In this document: positions 1-11,486 of the stretch, piece by piece
How the letters are laid out: the number at the start of each line of letters is the position of its first letter
How positions within the stretch are numbered: the stretch's first letter is position 1
Assembly (NCBI GenBank): GCA_036426205.1
Contig: CM071568.1
Location: 46,454,483 to 46,518,482 of the forward strand
Length of the DNA stretch: 64,000 bases
Direction: 5' to 3'
Origin: Ascaphus truei
Taxonomy: Eukaryota; Chordata; Amphibia; Anura; Ascaphidae
The notes under the pieces: model-generated
Told to the model about the DNA's origin: nothing
What the model saw: the letters and a program-made list of their open reading frames with translations, nothing else
Database searches by the model: none
Made by a program: the position numbers and the translations under genes

Positions 1-530
1 TGTGTTTCTAGGAAGTAATACATTGAGAGTTACCTCTCATTTTCAATTATGTCCTGGGCACAGAGTTATAACAATACATGGTTACATTAAAAGAACATAG
101 GTTATACAGTCAATTCAGACATTTCGTGGACAGGTAGAGTTGGAAAATTGGGTACAGGAGATTAAAGGCTGGTGAGTTTCAGATTGAAATAGAGAAGCTT
201 TAACATCACCAGACATCAGCAAACGGCTCACATCCTTTAGCTGCGCCAAAGGCTGTCCACCTTTGGGGCGACGCAGATGTACACTGACGGGTTTCAGATT
301 GAAAGCAGCTGTGACATCAAAGTCCTTTTTCCTCTTCGCTCATTAACATTCCAGTGGGTGCGGTTCCATATAATAGAAGCAAATGTTAACCCTTAGCACG
401 CTGGTCCTGTGAGGAGGGGAACAGCTTTTGGGTAACCCCATCCGCCTTTGGGGTGACGCAGATGTATACTGAAGGGGTTCAGATTGAATGCAGCTGTAAA
501 TTCAAAGTCCTTTGACCTCTTCCTGTTTGA
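1..530 (-). mobile_element. LINE 3' UTR fragment (L2/Rex1-like, longer-UTR variant)
   Basis: Bases 1-160 are the reverse complement of the 3' end of the long LINE copy at 5.1-9.0 kb. They share the end block that reads, on the element's strand, as cttgaaaacgag, a run ending tcaatgtattacttcc, and then a TAAA-rich tail. Beyond 160 the sequence matches the LINE end at about 48.64-49.2 kb instead, including gccccaaaggtggacagcc-type and cccctc..cacagaaccagcg-type blocks, so this is a UTR variant of the same family. No coding remnant is seen. The element probably continues left of the window. Confidence 0.75.
256..520. repeat. Diverged direct repeat of ~80 bp inside the LINE UTR
   Basis: A block beginning cacctttggggcgacgcag at about 258-336 recurs at about 440-525 with scattered substitutions. 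A spacer of roughly 100 bp separates the copies. Both carry gacgcagatgta, ttcagattgaa, gcagctgt and caaagtcctttt-type words in the same order. It is an internal duplication of the LINE UTR. Confidence 0.7.
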
Positions 531-1196
531 AATAATTGATGGTTATTGGGCATTATAGTTGTGTGTATGGTAGGTATGAATATTATGTATTTCCATTAAA
601 CAAATTAATTGTTTGGGGATATGTTTCTTAAGTTCATCATTCTATTCTAACGACAAATTGTGTAGTGTGATAACTTCCTGAAAATAGCAATGGATGATTT
701 GGGCATTACTGACATTATCCATGTATTACAGATCAATATATTCCTAATAAAATTAGATTATATTGTATTCATAACTATATTAGCAGCTCAGTTTCAATGA
801 ACTTTACTCAAACGTTTTGCTATGCCATAATAATGATTGGGTTTAGTTCTCAACACCTCAGTGTCAAAAGTCCATGGAATGCATTGCTTTCCACCTACAG
901 GCCTTTTACATGTACAGTATGTAAGAGCAGGTTAGCTACAGAAGACTAGCAGTCTGAGATCTAGTCTTGTTTGCAATGCAAAGCCCTCTGGCAGTCACAG
1001 GATTCATTAGGAAGGATTACACCAAAAGATATAGACGGCTGATATTCTTTTATATCCTGACCTAAAAGTTATGAAAATAAGCCCAAATCACAGTCCTTGC
1101 TGGATATCCCAAACCAAGCCTTTGGGACATTTTCAGCCAGAAATCCCCATAGACGTCAATTGAGATTTTTGGGCAAAACAGCCAATCTGGATGGTG
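531..1196. other. No recognised feature
   Basis: AT-rich sequence without a credible reading frame, terminal repeats or an RNA gene that I can identify. Confidence 0.6.
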
Positions 1197-1309
1197 CAGA
1201 AGACAAGGCAACAGCACGTGGGGTACCTGAGAAGGCTTGTTTATTCACCTTTGAATAAACCAGGAACATAAAGGAGCTTCATTCAGCGTAAAAATGTCAC
1301 ATAACATAT
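1197..1309 (-). mobile_element. LTR-end remnant (left copy) of a minus-strand LTR element
   Basis: About 113 bp repeats, in the same orientation, the block at 4546-4656, with roughly 80-85% matching by eye. Both contain acaaggcaa.agcacg, aaggcttgtttattc and aataaaccaggaacataaa. Because gag-, protease- and integrase-like remnants lie between the two blocks on the minus strand, this copy is best read as part of the 3' LTR and the other as part of the 5' LTR. On the element's strand the aataaa-containing segment could be its polyadenylation region. The LTR boundaries are not clear. Confidence 0.5.
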
Positions 1310-2061
1310 TTTATCTTTAACTGTTAATGCCGTGTCTGAAGTGACATCTCTACTCCGGGCGGAAGCAGTGTTGTGCGACTCTTCCGGATGCCAGGACTTC
1401 AGTCCTCGCTCTAGCTCAGTCAGAAGAGAACGGATTCTACGCGTTTTGCATACAGCTTGTTCAGGGATTCATGAGTTGAGACATCGCTTCCGGTGACAAC
1501 GTGGAAGTAATATGCGCACCGGCCACAGAGACGCCAGGGACTAAAGACCTTGTACATTCTGCTGACCACATACTGTATATTTAATGTGAGTTTATTTCTT
1601 GTTCAAGTGTTGTGTACAATATATCTCTTATACAGTACATACTATGCTATGAGAGTTTCTTTCATAATTTTTAAGTGATACTGGAAGATTACTGCATTAT
1701 CACTGTTTGAACTCAACAATGTTCCAGCCAGCCTTTGCTCCCATCAGAGAGAATTTGAGTCTCTGATATGCCCTAATCCCTAGTAAAATCTGTGAGTGGA
1801 ACTGATACACACTTCATCCACTAGACCTTATATAATTGGTCGCACTATTTTGTGTTTATCGTTTTCATATTCATGCTGTGAACGTCTGCGCTCCCCACAC
1901 TTGGAAGACTTCAAGAATTGCATAGACCCAGGAACGGACTTCAGAGGGTTTTAGAGCTGCTTTTCAATTATCACAATTTATTCACATACTAATTAATTGG
2001 TGGTGGTTTTATTTCACTTTTACAATGCATCTATTCACTGTTGTGTTATAGTTGTATTATA
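1310..2061. other. No recognised feature (may include degraded LTR)
   Basis: A CpG-containing stretch at 1330-1560 could be more of the LTR, but no matching second copy is found near 4.7 kb. The rest is AT-rich sequence without a credible gene. Confidence 0.5.
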
Positions 2062-3524
2062 CAGCTCAACCCTGTTATAGCGCGATCCGCTACAATGCGG
2101 ATCCGCTTATAACGCGGTCTGAGCGTGGCTACCGTTTATAAAAAGCAAAGCTGCTTTTTTTTTTTTTATACCAATATTCAATGCTTTATTACTAATGGAC
2201 ACACACATGGAGACATACACATACCCACAGTTTTAAAGAAGCAATCTTGGAAACATTTAAATTGGCAAGTAAAATACCCTGAGTGTGTGTCGCGTTTTAT
2301 TTTCGTACAACTATTTTTATATGACAATGAACAGCTTCCTGTTCTTGATCTCGGTGGCCTTATTTGGTGGCTGTGCATTATTTATTTCTTGGCAACACCT
2401 GCTGTAGGAAAACGTCCCTTATTGCTATATGTAAGGACCAGTCATGTAGTATAGGCAGAGAGTATATTGTACCTGCAACCCCTCCTGCCTACAGTCTTTG
2501 TCCTTACCTTGGTTTGGGTTCCAGTGAGGATGGTCTCTGTAGGTGTCTTACCTGCTCCTCTTCCCTCCTCTTGTGGCTAGAGATGCGTTGAAGAGTGCCC
2601 CTATAGAGTACTGCCACTGATCTCTGAGCTTCCTATGCAAAGCATTGTTTAGTACAGGAGCGGCTTGGGAGTGACATCAGACCCCAAGACACGTTGCACC
2701 ATGGAAGCTCAAGAGCTTCTTATGCGGGCTGAACAATGCCAGCAACTCAGGAAAGAAAAGGCAATTGTGACCGCTCCTTGTGCTTTTTTTCTTTGGGGGT
2801 CCGCTGTATAGAACCCCCAGCACAGGTTATGTAAGTAACCTGGTGAGGTTGAATTTTGCCTTTAGTCGTTCTGAAGGCGGGGGGGGATTACAGAGATTTA
2901 CTTCCTAATGGGTACTCTGCCCACAGAGACACACACACACACTCTGAACCTCTGCAGAACTGCACCTACCTTAGGATAAGGCAGCTGGACCGGGAACCGT
3001 CCATCCAGGGTGCTGGTGAGACAGTGAGTGGTGGAGGGTGGGGCGAGAGGGGGAAGCTATTGATCCTGCGCTGCTGCCCCTATGATTTTGATTCTGCAGG
3101 TCACCCTCCTCCCCGCATTCTCCGACACGCAGGTAACCTGCACCAGACACGCAGGAAGCCCTCCCTCGACTCAACCGGCTACCCCGCGCGGTCCCGATCG
3201 GCGAGCGAGAGGGGAAGCCCTAGTGTAGATCCACTCCCGCCCGGAACAATCTCATTGCCCAGGCGCTGCATGCGAATTGTTCATCCGGCCCACCCTGTGG
3301 GCATCCCCGGTCCGGAGAAGGACGCACAAGGCCTGGTAGGAGCAGATTGGGGTACAGAGGGGAGAATAGGAATGGGGGCACCAGAATGCGCCACCGTAGG
3401 CAGGATCGCATGGCGAGCGCTGTTCCGCAGTGGCCACGTTTTAATTAATTTTTTCGCGATCCCTGTAAAGAACGCGGTCGCATTATGTGGACCCTAAGCA
3501 CCGCGTTATAACGGGGTTCAGCTG
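2062..3524. mobile_element. Tigger/pogo-like non-autonomous DNA transposon, 1.46 kb
   Basis: The left end reads CAGCTCAACCCTGTTATAG. The reverse complement of the right end reads CAGCTGAACCCCGTTATAA. Both ends are flanked by TA (2060-2061 and 3525-3526), the target duplication of Tc1/mariner-superfamily elements; the CAG start followed by a CC(C/T)(C/T)GTTATA-type repeat is Tigger-like. The inside (2.9-3.5 kb) is GC- and CpG-rich and has no transposase motif. The open frame at 2856-3497 has no recognisable domain and I treat it as chance. The element separates the gag/pol remnants at 3.7-4.5 kb from their putative 3' LTR at 1.2 kb, so it inserted into that older element. Confidence 0.7.
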
Positions 3525-3697
3525 TATATTCACTAATTATATATTCACTATATCAATACTTGGTTCTGCACCTATATGTTTGTGACACTTGAACAGAATC
3601 ATTTTTCCATTAGACCAGCTGGGTAAGAGCGCCCGATTTACATATTTCAAATCTTCATATAATTTGGCCACATCACTATGCATCCTGGCTAGTAGAA

Positions 3698-4060
3698 TCA
3701 GGGTGCAATGCGGCCTAACGTTTTATCTCTACCTAGGTGGCCAACCCAAGGGAGAGTATGCGCTCTGGTGAATACAGTTTTGACAAACATTCTAGGTACC
3801 AAGATCTGCTTGGTGACCTCCCCTGTTTGAAGATGCTTATTCGGCCTATACAAAATGTCCTTCAACAATTGAAATGAGGGAACAACAATGCCCCATGCGA
3901 GTCCCGGCCAAGCAGGATCGTTGCAGGAAGCCATGGGTCAACTCTTACTTGTAGACTGGCTGTAAGTCCATTTATTTGCATCCGAATATTGGCCGTCGGG
4001 TACCACTTTGTGTCACCATGGATACATTCTATGCTCCACTGGTTGTCATAGGAGAGCCAT
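3698..4060 (-). pseudogene. LTR-retrotransposon protease and integrase N-terminus remnants
   Basis: Read on the minus strand, about 4045-3890 encodes IECIHGDTKWYPTANI and then ILLGRD, the pattern seen at the protease/pol start of some vertebrate Ty3/Gypsy elements. Downstream (about 3810-3700) comes a segment with HTLPWVGHLGRDKT, the HHCC zinc-binding N-terminus of a retroelement integrase. The reverse transcriptase and RNase H that should lie between them are missing, and the integrase core after the zinc finger is absent. Frames change between the parts. Family assignment rests on these short motifs only. Confidence 0.55.
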
Positions 4061-4070
4061 TAAAGGGGTA

Positions 4071-4536
4071 TTAGACTTCAGAAGACAAGCATTTTCTCAA
4101 TGCACAAATGGACTTTTTTTTTTGCCTGGATGTATTACCCCTCAATCTGGACTGTAAGCATCCTTGGTTTGGAAGAGCTGTTGCGACAGTCCGGCCAATG
4201 GAGCAATCCATCTGTGGGAACTCCATAGTTGGGTGACCAGGTTTCCCGCAGGAGGAACATGGAGATGGCTCTCTTCTCACCAGTTGTCGGGGTATTTATC
4301 GATGGGTCGAAAAACCGGGTACCAGGAATTGGGTGGATTCGGTGGACCTTTCAGCCTGTGCAGCCTGTTTTTCATCCTGCGCGGCCTGGTGCTGGGTTAT
4401 GAGTTGGACTTGTTGTGACAGCAACAGTCCCATTTGCTTGGCCTGCTTCTGCAGAAACTCCTTAACGAAATGCTCCATTTTTTTTTCATGCGGCCCATTT
4501 GATGCAGGGGCCCCTAAGCATCCCACTTCAAACCCC
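4071..4536 (-). pseudogene. Gag-like remnant with degenerate zinc knuckle
   Basis: On the minus strand, starting at the Met codon near 4536, the product has a glutamine- and charge-rich helical stretch (KKMEHFVKEFLQKQAKQMG followed by QQVQLITQHQAAQDEKQAA-like sequence). This resembles the N-terminal gag region of vertebrate Gypsy elements. Further on (4280-4071, another frame) CSSCGKPGHPTMEF is a partial CCHC knuckle: C-x2-C-x4-H is visible, but the final cysteine comes too late. It lies between the right-hand LTR remnant and the protease remnant, as expected for gag. It is broken by at least one frame change. Confidence 0.5.
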
Positions 4537-4545
4537 ATATGTTGC

Positions 4546-4656
4546 ACAAGACAAGGCAATAGCACGGGGGGTATCTGATAAGGCTTGTTTATTCGCCTTG
4601 GAATAAACCAGGAACATAAATGAGCTTTGTTCAGCGTACAAATTTCACAAAACAAT
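4546..4656 (-). mobile_element. LTR-end remnant (right copy) of the same LTR element
   Basis: Direct repeat of 1197-1309. On the minus strand it precedes the gag-like frame, so it would be the downstream end of the 5' LTR. A TGG-starting segment close after it could be a primer-binding site, but I cannot match it to a tRNA. Confidence 0.5.
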
Positions 4657-4742
4657 TGATTAGAACAGACCCGTTCAACAGTTCAAAATGTGGGGTTCCC
4701 TTTACACTGAAGTAATTGCATTGTCTCTTCACAGGTATTTTG

Positions 4743-4904
4743 TAACCCACTGATGGATCTGCAAACCCCTGTTTTAAAATGAAATACCCCACCCAGCCTT
4801 TATTATTGATCTTTGGTATGTTTTAACCCACTGATGGATCTGCAACCCTCTATTTTAAAAAGAAATACCCCACCCAGCCTTTATTATTGATCTTTGGTAT
4901 GTTT
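4743..4904. repeat. 81-bp tandem duplication, two copies
   Basis: A unit beginning taacccactgatggatctgc starts at 4743 and again at 4824, a period of 81 bp. The copies differ at only a few bases, so the duplication is fairly recent. Confidence 0.85.
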
Positions 4905-5472
4905 TGAATATCAAAAGGTTTTTTTTTTAAACTGAGTGCTGCCAATTGTCTAACTTGTAACAGGCAGATTTATTGGGTGGGAGGGTCGTGTGACTGCTTA
5001 GATGTATAAAAGTAACACCACTTTAAGGGATGCATTGGCAGGGTATGCATTGGCATCTTAAAGTGATAATCTTTAAGTGAGAATATATAGTTAGACTATA
5101 GTTTGACTAGAAGTTGACGAAGGAAGACTGCATCTCCTGCATCTCCACTACACAAGACAACAAACGGTGAGCTACTCTGACCACACTATGATCCCATGCT
5201 TGTTAGAATGCACACTTAACCGTCCCCCTTTACACCTTATTTTACTGCAGCCTCTCCCAACACTGACTGCACACAAGTACGCTCACCCCACTCAACCCTC
5301 TGCAAACCCTGAACAGGCCCTAGAATTGCAATGCAGCAAAACATTTTGACAAGGAAAAGGCACACCTCCGCTGTTTAGTCTGCACACTCACTTGGCTCAC
5401 AACAGCTTCATGCAACATTACCTACCTCTGTGATAAAGAACCTGGTATGCACCTCAACTTTGTTTTTTTCTC

Positions 5473-6520
5473 ATGGAAATGTTACTCTCTCTATCCACTA
5501 CAAACTGCTCCCTCCTGGCCCACACCCACATCACCATACACCCTGGATTACTCAAAAGCCTTGCACTATCTAAGGAATGTTGGTGGAGAACTCTGAAAAC
5601 CAGCACAGCAACCACCGCTCACTCTAATGGCAAACATCACAAATTTACAACTTGCAAACAACTACTCAAATTTCTACTCATACTATTACTCTCTTTAGCA
5701 GCTGATATTGAACCTAACTCAGGCCCTCCTTTTTCAACTCTGTCCCATACCCCTGAGAATACCCCCTTCAATCTCCAAAAAGGTCTATCTGTTGCCCATA
5801 TAAATATCCAGAGCCTGCTGCCCAAACTGGATGAACTAAGGACATGGTGCCTTATGCATAAACCCAAAGCCATCGTTCTCACAGAAACATGGCTAACCCC
5901 TAAAACCCCCAATGCAAATATCGCCATTTAGGAATACTCCATTTCTAGGAAAGAAAAATCAAAGAGAGGAGGTGGGGTGTTACTTTATAATCCAAACACC
6001 TTACAATTTACACTGTTAAATTGCCCCCCAAGCCCACCCTCTTTTGAAATCCTAGTTGGCAAAATCTGCCTCCCCTTTTCTAAGCCTATCTTGGCTGCTG
6101 GCATCTACTGCCCCCTAAAGCCCCTGTACAGTCCCTGACTGATATCACCCAGTTTCTTGGCTCCATTTCCTCTCTGAATGAGAAGAGTGAGCTGCTAGTT
6201 CTTGGGGATTTCAACTTCAATTGGCTCGACTCTAAAAACCACAAAATCCAGATACTCAAGTCACTTAACCTAACGCAACTCATTTCCCAACCACACAGAC
6301 AAACCTGAAATCTGACAACCATTCCTTGCTAGACTGGATTCTCTCCTCAAATCCCAGCAGAAGCCAATCCTCTGGAAAACTTCTAATATTTTCAGTGACC
6401 ATGCAATAGTGTACTGTGTAAGGAAAATCAAACCCCCCCCCCCAATCAAGCCCTAAAGGTCTCCTCACTAGAACATTTAGAAACTTTAACCCACAACAGT
6501 TTCTGGCTGACCTTACCAAC
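5473..6520 (+). pseudogene. LINE ORF2 N-terminal part: hydrophobic/2A-like leader plus AP endonuclease
   Basis: The frame from 5473 first gives about 65 residues of unknown type. Then comes a leucine-rich hydrophobic stretch (residues ~64-77) followed at once by DIEPNSGP (residues 78-85, 5704-5727), which resembles the 2A ribosome-skipping motif D(V/I)ExNPGP with Pro changed to Ser. The AP-endonuclease start follows: SVAHINIQSLLPKLDELR at about residues 105-122, then IVLTETWLTP. This frame stops at 5929-5931. Endonuclease-like sequence continues in other frames to about 6.5 kb, including a GDFN-type motif near 6205. It is a decayed coding region, with the enzyme's known role being target nicking. 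Confidence 0.7.
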
Positions 6521-6904
6521 TGCCCTTGGTACAGAATCGACTTAATTCCCGACCCTGATTCTGTGCTTAACTATTTCCAATCTGAGTTCTTAAAACTCTG
6601 TGATACCCATGCTCCACTATGTAGAATAAGTGTACGGGGGCCCACCTTCCGTGGGTTACAACTGAACTTATAGCATTCTACCATTTCAGGGATGCCTTGT
6701 GGTAAAGCTACAAAGTAACTGGCACTACCAAGGATCTTAATCACTACAGATGCCTGCGGAATATGTGCACAATGCAAACAAGACATGCAAAAGCACAATA
6801 TTACTCTAACTATTCACCAGAATACATCAAGCCAGCTAACTTCTGGAAGGTTATCAACAATACTGTCACAGCCCCTTTTATTCTCCAACATCTCCGATTT
6901 TGTT

Positions 6905-7105
6905 TGGGTATTTTTTCCGAATGCCACACACTTCACCGCGTTCATGCCGCATTCATGCCGAGACAGCGCTAATACAATGCACTAGGATAAAGGCAGCCGC
7001 GGCTTAAAATACCGGAACATACCGCATCAAATACTGCATCTGCCCGCGGTTTTCAGAGTTGCGCCGATACAGCCGCACGAGGATAAAGGCGGCCGCCACT
7101 GTATA
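6905..7105. other. GC-rich insertion inside the LINE
   Basis: About 200 bp of CpG-rich sequence interrupts the AT/CT-rich LINE between the endonuclease and reverse transcriptase parts. Two similar words, ggataaaggcagccgc and ggataaaggcggccgc, lie about 90 bp apart, so it may be a duplicated or nested short element. I cannot name it. Confidence 0.45.
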
Positions 7106-7209
7106 TTACAGCCTTCTAACCATCAACAACAAAGTAATATCACTAAGGAGGATATTACTCTGACAAATCCAACTGACATTGCAAATGCATTCAATGAATA
7201 CTTTGTGGG

Positions 7210-8810
7210 GTGTGCTACTACTTATTAGCAAAACGCAACACAAACCACAAACATGAACCTCATTCTGAGAGTACTCCTATAGCCCCACCCTCTCCCAACA
7301 CTGCTCACAATTTTCAATTTGTCCCAGTATCCAAAGAGATTACACAAGCGCTCCTCAAACTAAAACTAAGCAGCCAATGTGGACCTGACTTACTGCAATC
7401 CAAGTTCCTAAGATTTGGTTCCCCAGCCATTGCCAATTGTTTCCATAGTCAACTCTATTCTGTCTGCAGGCCATATCCCTAAGACCAGGAAAACTGCCTG
7501 AGTTGACCCAATCGTCAAAAGTGGGGACAGAAACACTGTCTCAAACTACAGGCCAATCTCTCTTCTCCCAATACTGTCCAAAGTCATGGAAAATGTGTTT
7601 ACTCACTAATCAATTACTATACCAAGACAAATTTCCCTAGCCGATTCCAATCTGGCTTTTGCCCCAAACACTCCACAGTAGCTACTCTCCTAAAAGTTTG
7701 CAATGAGATCCAGTGTGGAATGGACCTGGGACAACTCACTGGTGCAATATTCCTAGATTTTGCAAAGGCTTTTGATACTGTTGATCATGTTATCCTACTT
7801 AACAAACTCCAGTGCTCTGGAATAGGGAAGCATGCTTTAAACTGGTTTCATTCCTACCTATCAGGTAGATCCCAACATGTGTCTATCTCTGTCTCCAACC
7901 CCTTGGATATCACCTGTGGTGTCCCGCAAGGCTCTGTTCTGGGGCCCCTACTCTTCTCAGTGTTCATCAATGATCTTCCTACAGCTTGTAAGGGAGCTTC
8001 AATGCACATGTATGCAGATGACACAATCTTATATGCACACAGCCCTAGCCTCTCCGACCTTGAATACAAACTTCAATTTGACTTTTCAAGACTTGAAAAT
8101 TGGATTTCCCAAAACAAACTGATTTTAAACACTGACAATACTGTAACAATGGTATTTGGGACCAAGGCTAAATTTCTAAAGCTTCCAGATCAGACCCAAC
8201 GCTAACACCACCCTAACGCCTGTTACTAGTTTTAAATACTTGGGCATATGGTTTGACTCCCATTTAACATTCGGAATGCACATTGATACCCTGACATCCA
8301 AAACCTATGCCAAACTAGGTGTACTTTACAGGAACAAATCCTCCCTAAGTCTGCTGGTCAGAAAACGTATCGCACAGCAGATGCTAATGCCTATTATCGA
8401 CGATGGTGACACAGTTTACGGCTCGGCACCCCAAACCCACCTTAGCAAACTTGATACCCTCTACAATTCAATATGCCGTTTTATCCTCCAATGCAACTAC
8501 AACACATCACTGCGAAATGCTCAACGAAGTAGATTGGTCATCACTTGAGTCTAGGCGCAAAGTTCATCTTTCCTGTCTTACCTTCAAATACTTTCTGGGC
8601 AAACTACCCATCTATCTGAACAAGCTCCACACCCCTACCACATGCAGCACTTATCATCTGAAATCTGACTCCAAAAGACTGTTCATGGTTCCAAGGTTCA
8701 GCGAAGTATCTGGCCACTCCTCCTCTCTTACCGTGCACCTCAAAACTGGAACAATCTACCGGAGACTCTCACAGCCGCCACCAGTCTAAGTTCTTTCAAA
8801 ACGAAAGCTG
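7210..8810 (+). pseudogene. LINE reverse transcriptase and C-terminal region, frameshifted
   Basis: The fingers region with FQSGF-like coding lies near 7650. The palm is in the open stretch 7720-8205: FLDFAKAFDTVDH (residues 11-23, motif A), GVPQGSVLGP (67-76, motif B) and YADD (98-101, catalytic motif C). The C-terminal thumb/connection part follows in other frames from 8240 to about 8810, including LMPIIDDGDTVYG. At least three frame changes and several stops separate the parts, so this copy cannot encode a full enzyme. The catalytic boxes themselves are intact. The same region is preserved in the copy at 15.3-16.6 kb on the other strand. Confidence 0.85.
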
Positions 8811-9035
8811 TCTCACATTTGAATCTGGTCTGTAACTGTTACATACGCCTATAATATATATTATCTCTAACTGTGCATGCTATGTCTTGTATATAAGGTA
8901 TACCCTGTTCACTTATGTAACTGTATTTGTAACCATGTATTGTTTGTCATCTTAACTCTATGCCCAAGACATACTTGAAAACGAGAGGCAACTCTCAATG
9001 TATTACTTCCTGGTAAAACATTTTATAAATAAATA

Positions 9036-10464
9036 CTCAAGGAGGGCCATCCAGGGTCTGGAGCTTTAGCTCAGGCACCTCGGTCTCACTGGTTCAGGCC
9101 GCCGTCTCCCTATGACTCGGAAATCCCTGAACCAGTGATAATTCTGGTGTTTTAAAACTCCTTAACGAGGCAGCTTTGGCCTGGTTTATTATCCAGCCTT
9201 TCTCAGGCTGGGATTCAACAAGGTCCCTGCTGGACTGCAGACCTAAACATAAGACTGCCATACATTGCATTGACTTCTTAGAGGATTCCCCCTGTCACGC
9301 CAGAAAAATCTAGAGTTACCCCCTTAGGCAGCTTGTGGAAATGCATTTAAACAATAACTGTATGGTATCTGCTTGTAGCAGTGCTTCCTTAGGGCACTTT
9401 CCGCAAGGCGTCTTGCAGACTGCCGGCTTCTAAAGTAGGTTCTTTGGTAGAACTAGATTGACTTATTGCTGCAGTATCTCTTTGGAATTAATGTAAACCA
9501 ATGGAAATATAGGCTTAATCATTTATGTACGAGTCTGTGAGGAATGAAATAATATTTTAATATGGGTTCATGTTCATTTAAATATCTATGCTAACCATAT
9601 ATTTTATTGCATGTTGTATTATGTTATTTTTGTATTTTATATATACGATACAAGAACAGTTGTCTGCCTCTGGCAATGAAGGGTTTAACAATTAGAACGA
9701 ACCACTCCTCACTTTTAGGGTGGGTCAGTACACACTATACTTAAGTCTCATGTAATGTATCCTTGGCCTACAATCACATTCAATGCAGCTGAATAGGCCC
9801 GGTGCAATCTATTTTCAGGAAAGAGGTTCCTTAAAGTATTCCCCTTGTGATTTGAATTGACATTTAGGAAAATAAAAGTGTGAGCAAATATGATGTGCCT
9901 TTTCTTTAAAGCAGACATGAGATTTCTATTCCTTTTTTTTTTCTTTTTTTTTATACCAGATGGTTAAATCTACAAAATGGAAAAGAAAATTATATAAACA
10001 GCATCTGATAGTTATAAAATCACAGTGGGGTGTAACTTGATCCTTTAGAATGGCAGACTGTATTTTGTCTCCAACGTTTGAAGGATGAACAGCCTTAACA
10101 TGATTTGTTTTATTCAGAAGGACATCTTATTATGTGGTATCTACAGTGCGGGCTTAGAGCATTTGATCATGATGTATAATGTACGTTAATTGGAACCGCT
10201 TACCAGTGCTACCTACTGTATTTATAGACTTTGACTTAAAGGTGTTAATTCCTCCTAGGTTCAAAGTGAATTAATTCCAGTGACATGTTTAAGGGGTCTC
10301 ATCTGGGTGATTGATTGCCTTTTTTACCCAAATCTGATACCTACAGTATAAATATTTTTAATTTGTTGTCTTAAATTACACTTGTGAGGGGTTAGCTTTC
10401 TTCTGGCTGCTCCCTTTTGTGTGATGTCATTGTGTGATCAGTAAGAGCTTGTACAGCCAGATTC
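9036..10464. other. No recognised gene
   Basis: After the LINE tail, 9040-9330 has a moderately GC-rich segment that looks repeat-derived but that I cannot name. The rest is AT-rich, with a T-run near 9932-9951. Confidence 0.5.
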
Positions 10465-10517
10465 CCTCCCTGCCCCTCCTCCCTGCCCCTCCTCCCTGCC
10501 CCTCCTCCCTGCCCCTT
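10465..10517. repeat. 15-bp minisatellite, ~3.5 units
   Basis: The pyrimidine-strand unit ccctgcccctcctcc is repeated almost perfectly from about 10465 to 10517. Confidence 0.85.
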
Positions 10518-10693
10518 CTCTTATCTTTATTGTGTCTCTGATAAGGCTAAAGAAAACACTTGATTGATAAACACTTCCCCATTCAGAGGACCCTAAGGCA
10601 CGTGCGGATTTTTAGTTGGCTGACGTCAGTCAGCCTTTCTATACAAGAGCCGCGCGCGCGCACAGCAGGGAGAGGGGAGCCGACAGCGGCGAA

Positions 10694-10731
10694 GATGAGG
10701 ATCCCTCATCCCTGTGGGATCGAAACGTTGG
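10694..10731 (+). other. Hammerhead-like core motif, GAAACGUU variant
   Basis: GATGAG is followed by a perfect 6-bp stem (GATCCC...GGGATC) and then GAAACGTT. This is the layout CUGAUGA / stem II / GAAA of hammerhead ribozymes, but the first two core bases (CU) are not present and there is one extra base before stem II. An AT-rich segment with ttaatacatttatt follows, as in other copies of this motif family in the window. Confidence 0.4.
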
Positions 10732-10817
10732 AGTTATGTGCTGTATTTAATACATTTATTTTCATTCACCTGAGTGCTGTCTCCTTTTTGCTGCTATGCG
10801 GTAATGTATACTTTTAC

Positions 10818-10827
10818 ATATATTTAT

Positions 10828-10892
<65 letters not shown>

Positions 10893-10896
10893 TAGA
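10818..10896. repeat. (TA)n followed by (GA)n simple repeat
   Basis: A run of alternating TA from about 10818 to 10874 switches directly to a GA run ending near 10896. Confidence 0.95.
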
Positions 10897-11486
10897 GAGA
10901 AAACAGACCCCACATCCACAAGACTGCACAATAAAGGTAACCAATAAACTGACAAAAATATATATACTCTATAAGTATGTCAGTGGTGCTAAAAGGGCCA
11001 ATAAATGTATAAACCGAAGAGAAAGGAGCCCAAGAAGATAGCACTCTGGTATACCGTTGGCAATATCAAACACACATGTTATGAATTAATTAGATGTCAC
11101 AAAACAAAATAAAAGATAGCACAGAAATTTAAAAACATGGCATAGATCCACTGTGCGTAAACCAAAGCAGTATGCTGGCTAGCATGCCTGTCATATCCTA
11201 TAGAAACACTGTAAGAAGCCAGGTAAGTAGATGAAAAATATCCCGGGATAGTTCACAGGAGCCAATACAAGGGCAGATAGCTCAGCTACAAACAAACTTG
11301 AAACAAATACTTATTGGTGTCGGTTTTTGATAAAAAGGCATCAGTCACCCAGATGTAACCGCTTAAATATATCAGTGTCATACCTTCCAACATTTCACTG
11401 ATGAAAAAGCTACTTGGGTGTCTATTACGGGTGTGTTCATGTGTATATAAATATAGTGTCAACTCTAAATGGATAGAAATATATAG
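10897..11486. other. No recognised gene
   Basis: AT-rich and probably repeat-derived, since it lies between a hammerhead-like motif and an RTE fragment. No motif that I can assign. Confidence 0.5.

Larger units (their letters stand above)
5100..9035 (+). mobile_element. L2/Rex1-like non-LTR retrotransposon (LINE), longest copy
   Basis: This is the most complete of at least six copies of one LINE family in the window. It has an endonuclease-like frame (from about 5473), a reverse transcriptase and C-terminal region (about 7300-8810), a short 3' UTR, and a tail ending tttataaataaata at 9035. The start is uncertain; 5100 is where unrelated AT-rich sequence gives way to a CT-rich, possibly 5' UTR, stretch. 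The open frame is broken by several frameshifts and stops, and a GC-rich insertion sits near 6.9-7.1 kb. The clade is judged from motif wording (DFAKAFDTVDH, GVPQGSVLGP, YADDT) and needs a tree. Confidence 0.8.

Noticed and set aside
2856..3497. 213-codon open frame inside the Tigger-like element
   Set aside because: No helix-turn-helix or DDE motif. The GC-rich sequence lowers stop frequency, and the composition looks non-coding.
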